A program made the translations under genes and the position numbers. From assembly GCA_902782305.1 (NCBI GenBank), contig CACZMV010000004.1:105997-169996 (forward strand): 64,000 nt of DNA. The letters are read 5' to 3'. The stretch's first letter is position 1. Each line of letters begins with the position of its first letter. Origin of the DNA: an uncultured Prevotellaceae bacterium (lineage in GTDB: Bacteria; Bacteroidota; Bacteroidia; Bacteroidales; Bacteroidaceae). A model generated the notes under the pieces. The model was not told where the DNA came from and ran no database searches. It saw only the letters and a program-made list of their open reading frames with translations. Below, one piece after another: positions 32,753-41,757 of the stretch.

Positions 32753-34522
32753 ATGAAGAAGATTTTGATGATGGCTGTTGCAGGCTTTTTTTGTCTATCA
32801 GCCAGCGCACAGTATCCACAGCTGACCGATGAGGCTAAGCAACTGATCGAACAACAGAAGAAGCAATGGAAGGCTCATAGCGATTCCGCATGGGCAGTGG
32901 CTTTCCCTATTGTCATTGAAGAAGCTAAAGCAGGACGCCCATATGTTCCCTGGGCTGCTCGTCCCTACGACTTGCGTCAGGCTAAGATTCCTGCATTCCC
33001 TGGAGCTGAGGGTGGTGGTATGTACACCTTTGGCGGACGTGGTGGCAAGGTGCTCACCGTTACCAACCTGAACGATGATGGTCCTGGTTCATTCCGCTGG
33101 GCCTGCGAACAGGGTGGTGCTCGCATCATTGTGTTCAACGTCAGTGGTATCATTCGCCTGAAGTCGCCCATCTATGTACGTGCTCCTTACATCACCATTG
33201 CTGGACAGACTGCTCCTGGCGATGGTGTCATCATTGCAGGCGAGTCATTCCAGGTTGATACACACGACGTGATAGTTCGCCACATGCGTTTCCGTCGTGG
33301 TGAGACGTTGGTTACCAATCGTGAGGACTCATTTGGTGGCAACCCTGTGGGCAACATCATGATTGACCACTGCTCTTGCGAGTGGGGACTGGATGAGAAC
33401 ATCTCGTTCTATCGTCACATGTTCGATATGCACGATGGTAAGCCCATGCGCAAGGAACCTACCGTCAATGTAACCATCCAGAACACCATTTCTGCCAAGG
33501 CTCTTGACACTTGGAACCATGCCTTTGGCTCAACCATCGGTGGTGAGAATACTACCTTCATGCGCAACCTCTGGGCTGACAACACAGGTCGTAACCCTTC
33601 TATCGGATGGGGTGGCGTATTCAACTACATCAACAACGTTGTTTACAACTGGGTACATCGCACGGCTGATGGTGGTGAGTTTACTACCATGTCGAACTTC
33701 ATCAACAACTATTATAAGCCAGGACCTCTGACTCCCAAAGATACGCCCGTTGGTCATCGCATCGTAAAGGCCGAAAGCCGTTCACAGGGATTGTTCTCCT
33801 TCAAGCAGTTTGGTCGCGTTTATGCTGTAGGTAACATCATGGAAGGATATCCTGAGATTACAAAGGACAATTGGAACGGTGGTGTTCAGACTGCTGATAA
33901 GGATGGCGAGATGGACGCTACTGAGTTGGCTTTGATGCATAGCAACGAACCATTTGAGATGCCTTTCGTAAAGATTATGGGTGCTGAACAAGCTTTCGAC
34001 TGGGTACTCTCCAATGCAGGTGCTACCATTCCTTGTCGTGACATCGTTGACCAGCGCATCTGTGAAGAGGTTCGTACAGGTCAGGCTTACTACGTAAAAG
34101 ACTATGAGAAGGAGCTTAACAAGATAGAAAAGAAGACGAAGGTAGCCCAGAACCCTTATGGTGATATGTGGGGTTTGCACGAAAAGTCGAAGAACGACGA
34201 TGGCCTCTTTAAGTATCGTCGTCTAGCCAAGGATTCCTACAAGCAGGGTGTCATTACCGATCCTCGTCAGATGGGTGGCTATCCTGAATATAAGGCATGG
34301 GAGCCTTACGTTGACACGGATGGTGATGGTATGCCCGATGAGTGGGAGAAGCAGTATGGTCTGAATCCCAACGACCCAACAGACGCCCAAAAGGACTGCA
34401 ATGGTGATGGCTATACCAACATCGAAAAGTATATTAACGGTATCAATCCAAACACCAAGACCGACTGGCGTAACCTGAACAACAACTACGATACGCTGGC
34501 AGCCAAAGGAAAACTGATGTAA
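32753..34522 (+). CDS. Pectate lyase (PL1-like) with C-terminal calcium-binding repeat
   Basis: 589 residues. ATG 32753 is chosen because it gives the signal peptide MKKILMMAVAGFF...SASAQ; the longer frame runs through promoter repeats. After a helical segment, FPGAEGGGMYTFGGRGGKV and VTNLNDDGPGSFRWA open a right-handed beta helix of the PL1 type; IMIDHCSCEWGLDENISFY and RNLWADNTGRNPSIGWGG are typical strands and turns. The end holds DTDGDGMPDEWE and NGDGYTNIEKYI, calcium-binding dockerin/thrombospondin-3-like repeats. It cleaves polygalacturonate by beta elimination with calcium. First gene of an operon with a DUF3826 and a pectate-lyase-fold fusion protein (3 nt gaps). Confidence 0.87.
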   Translation: MKKILMMAVAGFFCLSASAQYPQLTDEAKQLIEQQKKQWKAHSDSAWAVAFPIVIEEAKAGRPYVPWAARPYDLRQAKIPAFPGAEGGGMYTFGGRGGKVLTVTNLNDDGPGSFRWACEQGGARIIVFNVSGIIRLKSPIYVRAPYITIAGQTAPGDGVIIAGESFQVDTHDVIVRHMRFRRGETLVTNREDSFGGNPVGNIMIDHCSCEWGLDENISFYRHMFDMHDGKPMRKEPTVNVTIQNTISAKALDTWNHAFGSTIGGENTTFMRNLWADNTGRNPSIGWGGVFNYINNVVYNWVHRTADGGEFTTMSNFINNYYKPGPLTPKDTPVGHRIVKAESRSQGLFSFKQFGRVYAVGNIMEGYPEITKDNWNGGVQTADKDGEMDATELALMHSNEPFEMPFVKIMGAEQAFDWVLSNAGATIPCRDIVDQRICEEVRTGQAYYVKDYEKELNKIEKKTKVAQNPYGDMWGLHEKSKNDDGLFKYRRLAKDSYKQGVITDPRQMGGYPEYKAWEPYVDTDGDGMPDEWEKQYGLNPNDPTDAQKDCNGDGYTNIEKYINGINPNTKTDWRNLNNNYDTLAAKGKLM

Positions 34523-34525
34523 GCT

Positions 34526-35128
34526 ATGAGAAAGGTTCTTGTATTTCTTGTATGTCTAGTTTCTCTAGGTGCTCTAGGACAAGTTGCCCTCAAAACTGAA
34601 GGTCAGGACCCAAAATATGTCGAGACCATCAAGGGGCGCGCTCAGAAGATTGTAAATGGCCTTCAGCTTACTGATGCTAAGAAGGCAGAGAACGTTCGCA
34701 ACATCATTGCCAACCGCTACTTCTTGTTGAACGACATTCATTCCAAATACGGCAAGGATAAACAAGCTGAGCGCGATGCTGAACTTTACAAGCACCACTT
34801 TGAGCTGGCTTCTGCTCTTGCCTTGTACTTGACAGACGAGCAGATTGACGCTGTGAAGGATGGTATGACGTTCGGCCGCCTGAAGCGTGACTATCTGGCC
34901 ACACAGGACATGATACCGTCGCTGTCAGACTATGAGAAGCAGCAAATACTCATCTGGCTAAAGGAAGCTCGTGAGTATGCTATGGATGCTGCAGACTCGA
35001 AAGGCAAACATTTCTGGTTCGACAAATATCGCGGACGCACCAACAACTGGCTCTCCAGTCGAGGCTACGACCTGAAAAAGGAGCGTGATGCGTGGATGAA
35101 ACGAATAGAGGACGCAAAGAAAAAATAA
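34526..35128 (+). CDS. DUF3826 secreted protein of pectin loci
   Basis: 200 residues, mostly helical. Signal peptide ends LGALGQ. The sequence (IVNGLQLTDAKKAENVRNIIANRYFLLNDIH...ALYLTDEQIDAVKDGMTFGRL...YAMDAADSKGKHFWFDKYRGR) matches DUF3826, which is seen almost only next to pectate lyases in Bacteroidota. The role is unknown; it may be an enzyme accessory or chaperone. It starts 3 nt after the lyase stop and ends 3 nt before the next gene. Confidence 0.8.
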   Translation: MRKVLVFLVCLVSLGALGQVALKTEGQDPKYVETIKGRAQKIVNGLQLTDAKKAENVRNIIANRYFLLNDIHSKYGKDKQAERDAELYKHHFELASALALYLTDEQIDAVKDGMTFGRLKRDYLATQDMIPSLSDYEKQQILIWLKEAREYAMDAADSKGKHFWFDKYRGRTNNWLSSRGYDLKKERDAWMKRIEDAKKK

Positions 35129-35131
35129 AGA

Positions 35132-38100
35132 ATGCGAAAACACTTATTAGCCCTATCAGTCTTACTGACAACAATAATCCCATCGGTAGCTCAAGAGTTG
35201 CCGATGGATTATTCCTATTGTGGTTACCATCGTTCGGAACAGCCCATTCCATCGGCAAAGGTTGTCACTTACGTACAACCTACAGGTGGCGATGATGCTG
35301 CTTTGTTACAGAATGCCATTGATTGGGTTAGTCAGCAAAAACCTGATAAGCAGACAGGACTGCGTGGTGCAGTGTTGCTCTCAGAAGGCACGTTCAGCCT
35401 AAGTGAACCGTTGCGTATTCGCACCAGTGGCGTCGTGCTTCGTGGCAGTGGACGTGATAAGACCATTCTGGTAAAGAAAGGATACGATCGTGGTGCCCTT
35501 ATATATATAGAAGGTACGCACGATGTGGTAACCAAAGAAACCTTTGATGTCAGCGATACCAAAGCTGGCTCTCTCACGGTTTGTGTGCAGGGCAGTTCTT
35601 TGACTAAAGATCAAAGTATGGCTTTGCAATCTGCTACTCTGAATCCAGGCACTCGCATCAGCATCTATCGTCCCTCTACCCAAGAATGGATAGAATCTCT
35701 CAATTGCCAATCGTTTGGTGGAGGCAAGCGTATGGGTTACTGGGCTTGGCATCCTGGTGATATCGATTTGCGATGGAATCGACAGATTCTGGCTGTTAAA
35801 GGCAATGAGCTGACGCTTGATGCCCCCATTACCTCTTCTATCGAGAGTCGCTGGGGAGGGGCTAAGGCTGTTTTCTATGAACAAAAAGGTCTTATCAACG
35901 AGTGTGGCATAGAAAATCTCTCTTTGGAATCCGACTATAACCACGCCCGCCCCATGGATGAAGATCATTGTTGGGATGGAGTCTATCTGGCTGATGCTGA
36001 GGATTGTTGGGTTCGCATGGTTAACTTCCGTCATTTTGCGGGTTCCGCAGTGGTCATCCAGAAATCAGCGGGCCAGATAACGGTAGAAGATTGTCAATCC
36101 TTAGAGCCTATCTCTGAAATTGGTGGATTCCGTCGTCGCACCTTCTTGACTTTTGGTGAAAAGATACTGTTCCAGCGTTGTTACTCTGAGCACGGCATCA
36201 ATGATTTCGCTGTGGGACACACTGCACCAGGTCCCAATGCCTTCGTACAATGTGATAGCTATGAGTCATTCGGTCCCAGTGGAGCTATTTCCTCTTGGGC
36301 TCCAGGTATTTTGTTCGATATAGTAAATATCGATGGAAATGATATTGTTTTCAAGAATTGGGAATTGGAGAAGTTTGGTGCTGGCTGGAGCACAGCAAAC
36401 AGTACCATGTGGCAAAGTACCGCTGCAGGACTATTCTGCTATTCACCTGATTCCTTGAACCGCAACATCTCTCATGGCTGTTGGGGACAAATTCAAGGAA
36501 ATGGCGAATATTCAGAAATGAACGAGCATGTAAGACCCTACTCGCTCTTTGCTTCGCAATTGGAGAAACGCCTCGGTCGAGATGTTCAGAAACAATGTCG
36601 AGTGTTAGAACGCAACACGAATGCCTCATCCTCCCCAAGTATTGAAGAGGCTATCAAACTGGCTAAAGAGGCATTACAGCCTCGTCTCACCCTCAAGCAA
36701 TGGATTGACGCTGCCCGCTTTGAAGGTAACATAACGCAAGATAAACATCCTTTCCCCATTATTAGATATGAAGAGGAAATAAAGAATCCAAACCGCTATG
36801 CTGTCGTCAACGGCTGGCTAACCCTGAACGATGCCGTCCTTGTTGGTGGGAAACACCAAACACCTTGGTGGAATGGTCGTACTACGGATGCCTCTATGAC
36901 TAAAGCAAAAATTGCATTGACGCGCTTTGTTCCTGGTCAGGAAGGTCTGGGCGGAACAGACCGCATAGATAGTGTTATTGCTGAAATGCAACGTTCGCAT
37001 ACACTGCTATTCAGTCAGAATTATGGTCTTTGGACCGATCGCCGTCGTGACGACCATGAACGTATCCGTCGTAAGAATGGTGACGCATGGGCTCCTTTCT
37101 ATGAACAGCCTTTTGCCCGCATCGGCATTCCCAATACCCCACTCGCCTGGGATGGAATGACGAAATATAACTTGACCTCCCTGAACAAATGGTATTTCTG
37201 GCGTCTCCAACAATTTGCTAAAAAGACCGAATCCATCGGTATTTTATTGAAAAACCAGCATTATTTCCAGCATAACATTCTAGAAGCGGGTGCCCACTGG
37301 GTGGATTGTCCATGGAGAACAGCCAACAACGTCAACAATACGCCGTTCTTGGAGCCTGTCAACTTTACAGGCGACAAACGTATCTTCACTGCTACCTTAT
37401 TCTATGACATTACCAATCCTACCCTACGAGCATTGCATCGCCAATATATCCGTCAATTGTTGGATGCATTTAAGGGACAACCTAATGTGATCCACTCTAT
37501 TGGTGAGGAATTTACAGGTCCACTGCATTTCGTGCAGTTCTGGCTCGACGTGATTGCCGAATGGGAAGCAGAAAACGGCAAGGTGCTTGTCGACCTCGCT
37601 GTTAACAAGGATGTGCAGGATGCTATACTGAACGACCCTGTGCGCTCAAAAATTGTTGATATTATCGACATAGAACAGTGGTTCTACCACAATAAAGGCG
37701 AATATGCTCCTGAAGGTGGCGTCAATATGGCTCAACGACAGTATATGCGTAAAATCAGAACGGGAAGTGCGCGCTTTGAAGATGTCTATCGTGCCGTTAT
37801 CGAATACCGCACGAAATATGGTAAGGCCGTCATCTACTCTGCCCAGAAAGCACCTGAGTTGGGATGGGCTTCCCTGATGGCTGGTGGTTCGTGTGCTGCC
37901 ATCCCCGTTAAGGACGAGGCATTCCTGCGTAGCATTTCTTCGATGAAACCGTCGAAAATTGACAATGCCTATGTTCTTGAAGGCAGTGATGGTAAGCTGA
38001 TTTGTATAGTGGAAAAGCAGGAAATAAACGTCACATTACCTGAAAACAACGGCTATATATTATATAAGGTGAACGAAAAAACAGGCAAGATTGTGCGATT

Positions 38101-38164
38101 ACGACCCGTGAAAGGAAATATCACTTTGAAAGAAAAAGGGGTCTTCTGGTTCAAGAAAAAATAA
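35132..38164 (+). CDS. Large secreted pectate-lyase-fold protein with DUF6298-type C-terminal domain
   Basis: 1010 residues with a signal peptide ending IIPSVAQ. Residues about 25-500 are a pectate-lyase-superfamily beta helix: DDAALLQNAIDWV and GAVLLSEGTFSLSEPLRI at the start are typical of this fold, with turns such as GFRRRTFLTFGEKILFQRCYSEHGINDF. Residues about 560-1010 look like a TIM-barrel-like unit resembling DUF6298 (LLFSQNYGLWTDRRRDDHERIR, VIHSIGEEFTGPLHF, DIIDIEQWF) and a short beta tail. Conserved acidic residues such as those in GEEFTG could be catalytic, but no activity is known to me. It closes the PL1-DUF3826 operon, so a pectic substrate is likely; two active sites on one chain are possible. 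Confidence 0.7.
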   Translation: MRKHLLALSVLLTTIIPSVAQELPMDYSYCGYHRSEQPIPSAKVVTYVQPTGGDDAALLQNAIDWVSQQKPDKQTGLRGAVLLSEGTFSLSEPLRIRTSGVVLRGSGRDKTILVKKGYDRGALIYIEGTHDVVTKETFDVSDTKAGSLTVCVQGSSLTKDQSMALQSATLNPGTRISIYRPSTQEWIESLNCQSFGGGKRMGYWAWHPGDIDLRWNRQILAVKGNELTLDAPITSSIESRWGGAKAVFYEQKGLINECGIENLSLESDYNHARPMDEDHCWDGVYLADAEDCWVRMVNFRHFAGSAVVIQKSAGQITVEDCQSLEPISEIGGFRRRTFLTFGEKILFQRCYSEHGINDFAVGHTAPGPNAFVQCDSYESFGPSGAISSWAPGILFDIVNIDGNDIVFKNWELEKFGAGWSTANSTMWQSTAAGLFCYSPDSLNRNISHGCWGQIQGNGEYSEMNEHVRPYSLFASQLEKRLGRDVQKQCRVLERNTNASSSPSIEEAIKLAKEALQPRLTLKQWIDAARFEGNITQDKHPFPIIRYEEEIKNPNRYAVVNGWLTLNDAVLVGGKHQTPWWNGRTTDASMTKAKIALTRFVPGQEGLGGTDRIDSVIAEMQRSHTLLFSQNYGLWTDRRRDDHERIRRKNGDAWAPFYEQPFARIGIPNTPLAWDGMTKYNLTSLNKWYFWRLQQFAKKTESIGILLKNQHYFQHNILEAGAHWVDCPWRTANNVNNTPFLEPVNFTGDKRIFTATLFYDITNPTLRALHRQYIRQLLDAFKGQPNVIHSIGEEFTGPLHFVQFWLDVIAEWEAENGKVLVDLAVNKDVQDAILNDPVRSKIVDIIDIEQWFYHNKGEYAPEGGVNMAQRQYMRKIRTGSARFEDVYRAVIEYRTKYGKAVIYSAQKAPELGWASLMAGGSCAAIPVKDEAFLRSISSMKPSKIDNAYVLEGSDGKLICIVEKQEINVTLPENNGYILYKVNEKTGKIVRLRPVKGNITLKEKGVFWFKKK

Positions 38165-38170
38165 GGTTTC

Positions 38171-38212
38171 AATGGGAAAAATCAGCAAAATACCGATTTT
38201 TCCCATTTTTTT
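38171..38212 (+). terminator. Strong intrinsic terminator after the pectate lyase operon
   Basis: AATGGGAAAAATC at 38171 pairs perfectly (13 bp) with GATTTTTCCCATT, ending at 38207, then runs into T residues up to 38212. Confidence 0.88.
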
Positions 38213-38247
38213 AACTGATTTTGCGCACGTAGTATTTGTTTTTTCCA

Positions 38248-38255
38248 TATCTTTG
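38248..38255 (+). promoter_or_regulatory. -7 element of the sigma factor gene
   Basis: TATCTTTG. TTTG boxes lie at 9 and 24 nt spacing, not the usual 19-20, so the promoter is weak or differently regulated. Confidence 0.45.
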
Positions 38256-38297
38256 CAACCAGAAAACAAACTACTTAAAAACAAAACTAACCTCTGC

Positions 38298-38855
38298 ATG
38301 GCAAATCAAAATCTCAAAGCAAGGACCCGAGAGCTCGTAACAGAGTTTTGTGCTGGTAACGATCAGGCTTTTGCGCAATTGTACGACCTCTACATTCAGA
38401 TGTTGTTCAATTATGGTATAAAAATTACCCAAGACCAAGAATTGCTAAAGGATTGCATTCATGATGTATTCATGAAAGTTTATAGTAAACGTGGAGAGAA
38501 GAAAATTATTAATAATTTGGCATCATACCTGATTATCTCTTTAAAGAATCGCTTGTTCGACGAATTCCGTCGCCAGACTTTCACAAGCGAAGATGCTGTT
38601 GAGGATTATGAGTTCCGCTGTTCAACCACAGATGTAGAGCACGACTATCTTTTCTCAGAGCGCGAAGAGATTCAGAATGCACAAGTAGCCCACCTGATGA
38701 AAAACCTCACCCGCCGTCAGCGTCAGGCTATCACCTTATATTATTTAGAACAGCGTAAGTATGATGAGATCTGCCAGATTATGCAGATGAACTACCACTC
38801 TGTTCGCAACCTGATGCATCGTGGAATGCTAAAATTGCGTGAGGCAGCCATGTAA
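38298..38855 (+). CDS. ECF-type RNA polymerase sigma-70 factor
   Basis: 185 residues. ATG 38298 is chosen because it starts the conserved fold and follows the -7 box; the longer frame overlaps the terminator. Region 2 is GNDQAFAQLYDLYIQMLFNYGIKI...LKDCIHDVFMKVY, and region 4 is LTRRQRQAITLYYLEQRKYDEICQIMQMNYHSVRNLMHRGMLKLRE. It directs polymerase to a specific promoter set. Bacteroidota ECF sigmas usually pair with a FecR anti-sigma and a SusC-type receptor; here a very short FecR-N-terminus-like protein follows instead. No SusCD pair is adjacent. Confidence 0.92.
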   Translation: MANQNLKARTRELVTEFCAGNDQAFAQLYDLYIQMLFNYGIKITQDQELLKDCIHDVFMKVYSKRGEKKIINNLASYLIISLKNRLFDEFRRQTFTSEDAVEDYEFRCSTTDVEHDYLFSEREEIQNAQVAHLMKNLTRRQRQAITLYYLEQRKYDEICQIMQMNYHSVRNLMHRGMLKLREAAM

Positions 38856-38889
38856 TTTTCGTCACTATTTGATGACAATATGAAATGTT

Positions 38890-38915
38890 TTCCGTCTTAA
38901 AGATAAAAGGCGGAA
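38890..38915 (+). promoter_or_regulatory. Hairpin covering the ribosome-binding region of the 84-aa gene
   Basis: TTCCGTCTT (38890-38898) pairs with AAGGCGGAA (38907-38915), one G-U pair. The 3' arm is the only purine-rich Shine-Dalgarno-like stretch before TTG 38919. A six-codon mini frame (ATG 38880 to TAA 38898) runs into the stem. Confidence 0.5.
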
Positions 38916-38918
38916 CAC

Positions 38919-39173
38919 TTGAAACAAACCATTTACACCAAAGTAGACGACTTTCTGCGTGATGACGATTTCATCCGCTATGTCATAGATGCCTGTTCGG
39001 AAAAGGAATCCTACTGGGCATCCTACCTTCAAGCGGCTCCGCATATCCGTTCAGCCTACTTGAAAGCATGTTACATTCTCAATCACTTAGACGATTGTGA
39101 TATGCTTTCTCCTGAAGAAGTGGAATGTCTGAAACAACGTATTATGCATTCCGCACAGCATCACATCAACTAA
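38919..39173 (+). CDS. 84-aa FecR-N-terminus-like protein, putative mini anti-sigma
   Basis: 84 residues read from TTG 38919, the first usable start after in-frame stops at 38898 and 38904. The sequence VDDFLRDDDFIRYVID...ESYWASYLQAAPHIRSAYLKACYIL resembles the N-terminal anti-sigma domain of FecR proteins (D-x-F-x-x-D-x-F-x-x-W/Y pattern, then W-x-x-Y/W-L). There is no membrane helix and no FecR barrel, so it would be cytoplasmic. It follows the sigma gene by 63 nt and its stop overlaps that of sufS by 4 nt. It is most simply a soluble regulator of the sigma factor; a degraded FecR is the alternative. Confidence 0.6.
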   Translation: MKQTIYTKVDDFLRDDDFIRYVIDACSEKESYWASYLQAAPHIRSAYLKACYILNHLDDCDMLSPEEVECLKQRIMHSAQHHIN

Positions 39174-40396
39174 AACATCTGACTGACACGACGGATGCCA
39201 TTTACTAGCACATCGATTTCTTCTTTTGTGTTATAAAGGGCAAAAGAAGCACGAACGGTACCACTGATTCCCAAACGGTCCATCAAGGGCTGAGCACAAT
39301 GATGACCGGTACGGACGGCTATGCCCAGACGATCCAACAATGTTCCCATGTCCAAATGATGAATATCGCCCACAAGGAAAGAAACCACAGCATCTTTATG
39401 CTCTGCTTCACCCAAAATGCGCATTCCATCGATGGTTCTCAGCTGTTCCATACAATAGCGAGTCAGTTCGGCTTCATGTGCCTTGACGGAATCAAGCCCC
39501 ACACAGTTCAGGTAATCAATAGCGGTAGCTAAGCCGTGAGTGGCTATGTAGTCGGGGGTGCCAGCCTCGAACTTAAAGGGCAGGCGCTCAAAGGTTGTCT
39601 TCTCCCACGTTACCTTGTCTATCATCTCGCCACCACCCTGATAAGGAGGCAGTTTCTCGAGCCATTCCTCTTTACCATAAAGCACACCGATGCCCGTAGG
39701 TCCGTACATCTTATGTCCACTGAAAGCAAAGAAGTCGCAATCCATCGCCTGCACGTCTACTTTAAAGTGTGGGGCACTCTGTGCTCCATCCACCAATACA
39801 GGAATACCATGGGCATGAGCTGTTTTGATGATTTCTTCAACAGGATTCACTGTACCCAGCACATTACTTACATGAGCAATGCTAATAATCTTCGTCTTAT
39901 CAGAAATCAGCGATTCCAACGAGTCCAGACACAGTTCCCCTTTGTCTGTAATGGGCAAATGCTTTACCACGATGCCTCGTTTCATTGCCTGAAGTTGCCA
40001 TGAAACAATGTTCGAATGATGCTCCATTTCGCTTACCAACACTTCATCGCCCTCCTTCATCTGCAACTCACAGAACGACGAAGCCACCAGATTGATGGCC
40101 TCTGTGGTACCTCGTGTGAAAACTATCTCCTCCGTCTTTTCTGCATTGATAAACTGGCGCACCTTCTCACGGGCAGCCTCATGCAAATCGGTAGCCTGCT
40201 GCGACAAGTAGTGAACCCCACGATGTACATTGGCATTCACGTTCAGATACTCCTCGCGCATGGCATCCAACACACAGAGTGGCTTCTGCGTCGTTGCTGC
40301 ATTATCCAGATAAACCAGTGGCTTACCATATACTTCCCTCGAAAGAATCGGGAAGTCCTCGCGTACCTTGTTTATATCGTACATTGAACTATTCAC
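39170..40396 (-). CDS. sufS: SufS cysteine desulfurase
   Basis: 408 residues, PLP-dependent. The PLP lysine is Lys229 in FSGHKMYGPTG, and the catalytic Cys367 lies in RTGHHCAQP. HVSNVLGTVNP and LVDGAQSAPH complete the group II desulfurase pattern. It takes sulfur from cysteine for iron-sulfur assembly on the SufBCD scaffold. Last gene of sufC-sufD-sufS, 6 nt after sufD. ATG 40384 (MYDINK) is a possible alternative start. No SufE gene is seen in the window. Confidence 0.96.
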   Translation of the reverse strand: MNSSMYDINKVREDFPILSREVYGKPLVYLDNAATTQKPLCVLDAMREEYLNVNANVHRGVHYLSQQATDLHEAAREKVRQFINAEKTEEIVFTRGTTEAINLVASSFCELQMKEGDEVLVSEMEHHSNIVSWQLQAMKRGIVVKHLPITDKGELCLDSLESLISDKTKIISIAHVSNVLGTVNPVEEIIKTAHAHGIPVLVDGAQSAPHFKVDVQAMDCDFFAFSGHKMYGPTGIGVLYGKEEWLEKLPPYQGGGEMIDKVTWEKTTFERLPFKFEAGTPDYIATHGLATAIDYLNCVGLDSVKAHEAELTRYCMEQLRTIDGMRILGEAEHKDAVVSFLVGDIHHLDMGTLLDRLGIAVRTGHHCAQPLMDRLGISGTVRASFALYNTKEEIDVLVNGIRRVSQMF

Positions 40397-40402
40397 TTTT
40401 CG

Positions 40403-41749
40403 TTATTTGCACAACTTACAGCCCTCGCATTTATTCAGTTCCCCACGGAAACGCTTCTCCACCAGATAGTGCAGACGGTCGCGAAGGGGTTCCAACTCCA
40501 TGTGGTCAATGACTTCATTGATAAATGCGTTCTGCAACAACAATCGGGCCTCTTTCTTCGAGATGCCTCGCTGTTGCATATAGAACAAGGCCGCATCGTT
40601 CAGCTGACCTACAGTAGAACCGTGGGCACACTTCACATCATCTGCATAGATTTCCAGCATAGGCTGTGTGTACATACGAGCCTGCTTTGTCGCCGTCAGG
40701 TTCTGGTTGGTCATCTGAGATACCGTCTTCTGCGCATCCTTCTTCACCAACACTCGTCCTGCAAAGGCTCCTGTTGACTCGTCGTCCAACACGTATTTAT
40801 AGAGTTCGTTCGACGTGCAGTGCGACACATGGTGCGTTATCAGCGTGTTGTTATCCACATGCTGCTTCTTATCCGCTATCACGCAACCATTGCATGAGCA
40901 TTCTGCCCCCTCGCCTACCATATCGAGGTTCAACTTGTTGCGCGTCACACCATTATGCAGGGTGATAACGTTATGGTTCACTCGACTGTTAGCCTGTTGC
41001 TGAATATAGACATTGCTCACACGAGTGTTCTTGTTATGTGTCTCCTCCAGGCAATACAGGTCCAGCTTGGCATTCTCGCCCACATAAGCCTCTATCACTT
41101 GGGTAGCTAGGAAACGACGGTCGTCAGCAGCATGGTCGCAGAACAGGAATTTTACTTCCGCACCCTCTTCCACAATGATGAGTACACGACGGTTTACCAT
41201 CAAGTCGACATCACTACGCAGGATGTTGATGACTTGAATGGCGCGGTCAACTACCACATTCTTAGGCACATAGACGTAAAGTCCATCCTGTGCCAACATC
41301 GTGTTCAGGTCTGTCACCGCATCTTCATCCTTGCCAGCCAGTTGGTTATAGTATTCCGTTGTTGCCAATTCCTTCAGCGACCCCAGTTTCACACCCTCAG
41401 GCAGATGTCCTTTGGCTTGCACCTTGGTGTAGAACCCGTCGTTTACCACGAAATACAAGGAAGTTGAGAGGTTCGGCACATCACAACGGAAGGCATCATA
41501 GGGATTTACGGGAATCTCCAGACGATTCAGGTTCAACCCATAGTCTGGCGCGAAGAGCGCCTGCATATCCGTATATTTATAGCGCTCCACCTTTCGTGAC
41601 GGAAATCCGTTGGACGCAAACCGTTTGAAAGCAGCATCGCGCTCTGCATTCATCACCTCCGACGAATGCCCGAAAATCATCTCGCGACACTGCTCATACA
41701 GTTCTATATATTGCTTCTCTGCTTTCACTTTTCGCTCTTCACTTATCAC
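40403..41749 (-). CDS. sufD: SufD iron-sulfur assembly scaffold protein
   Basis: 448 residues, beta-helix protein of the SufB/SufD family: FVVNDGFYTKV, LIIVEEGAEVKFLFCDHAADD, KCAHGSTVGQLNDAALFYMQQRGI and the C-terminal RFRGELNKCEGCKLC. It forms the SufBC2D complex. The apparent start is GTG 41749, overlapping the end of sufC by 11 bp; GTG 41728 is another. The whole junction is made of 7-bp repeats (41723-41757) that create several GTG codons, so the true start is uncertain. Confidence 0.93.
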   Translation of the reverse strand: MISEERKVKAEKQYIELYEQCREMIFGHSSEVMNAERDAAFKRFASNGFPSRKVERYKYTDMQALFAPDYGLNLNRLEIPVNPYDAFRCDVPNLSTSLYFVVNDGFYTKVQAKGHLPEGVKLGSLKELATTEYYNQLAGKDEDAVTDLNTMLAQDGLYVYVPKNVVVDRAIQVINILRSDVDLMVNRRVLIIVEEGAEVKFLFCDHAADDRRFLATQVIEAYVGENAKLDLYCLEETHNKNTRVSNVYIQQQANSRVNHNVITLHNGVTRNKLNLDMVGEGAECSCNGCVIADKKQHVDNNTLITHHVSHCTSNELYKYVLDDESTGAFAGRVLVKKDAQKTVSQMTNQNLTATKQARMYTQPMLEIYADDVKCAHGSTVGQLNDAALFYMQQRGISKKEARLLLQNAFINEVIDHMELEPLRDRLHYLVEKRFRGELNKCEGCKLCK

Positions 41750-41757
41750 TATTCACT
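41723..41757 (+). repeat. Five-unit 7-bp array across the sufC-sufD junction
   Basis: Plus-strand units TTTCACT, TTTCGCT, CTTCACT, TATCACT, ATTCACT. It covers the sufC stop, the last sufC codons and the sufD start. A shorter relative lies at 40384-40404 at the sufD-sufS junction. Confidence 0.75.

Noticed and set aside
38172-38297. Longer sigma factor starting at 38172
   Set aside because: That start lies in the terminator stem of the previous operon and upstream of the -7 box.
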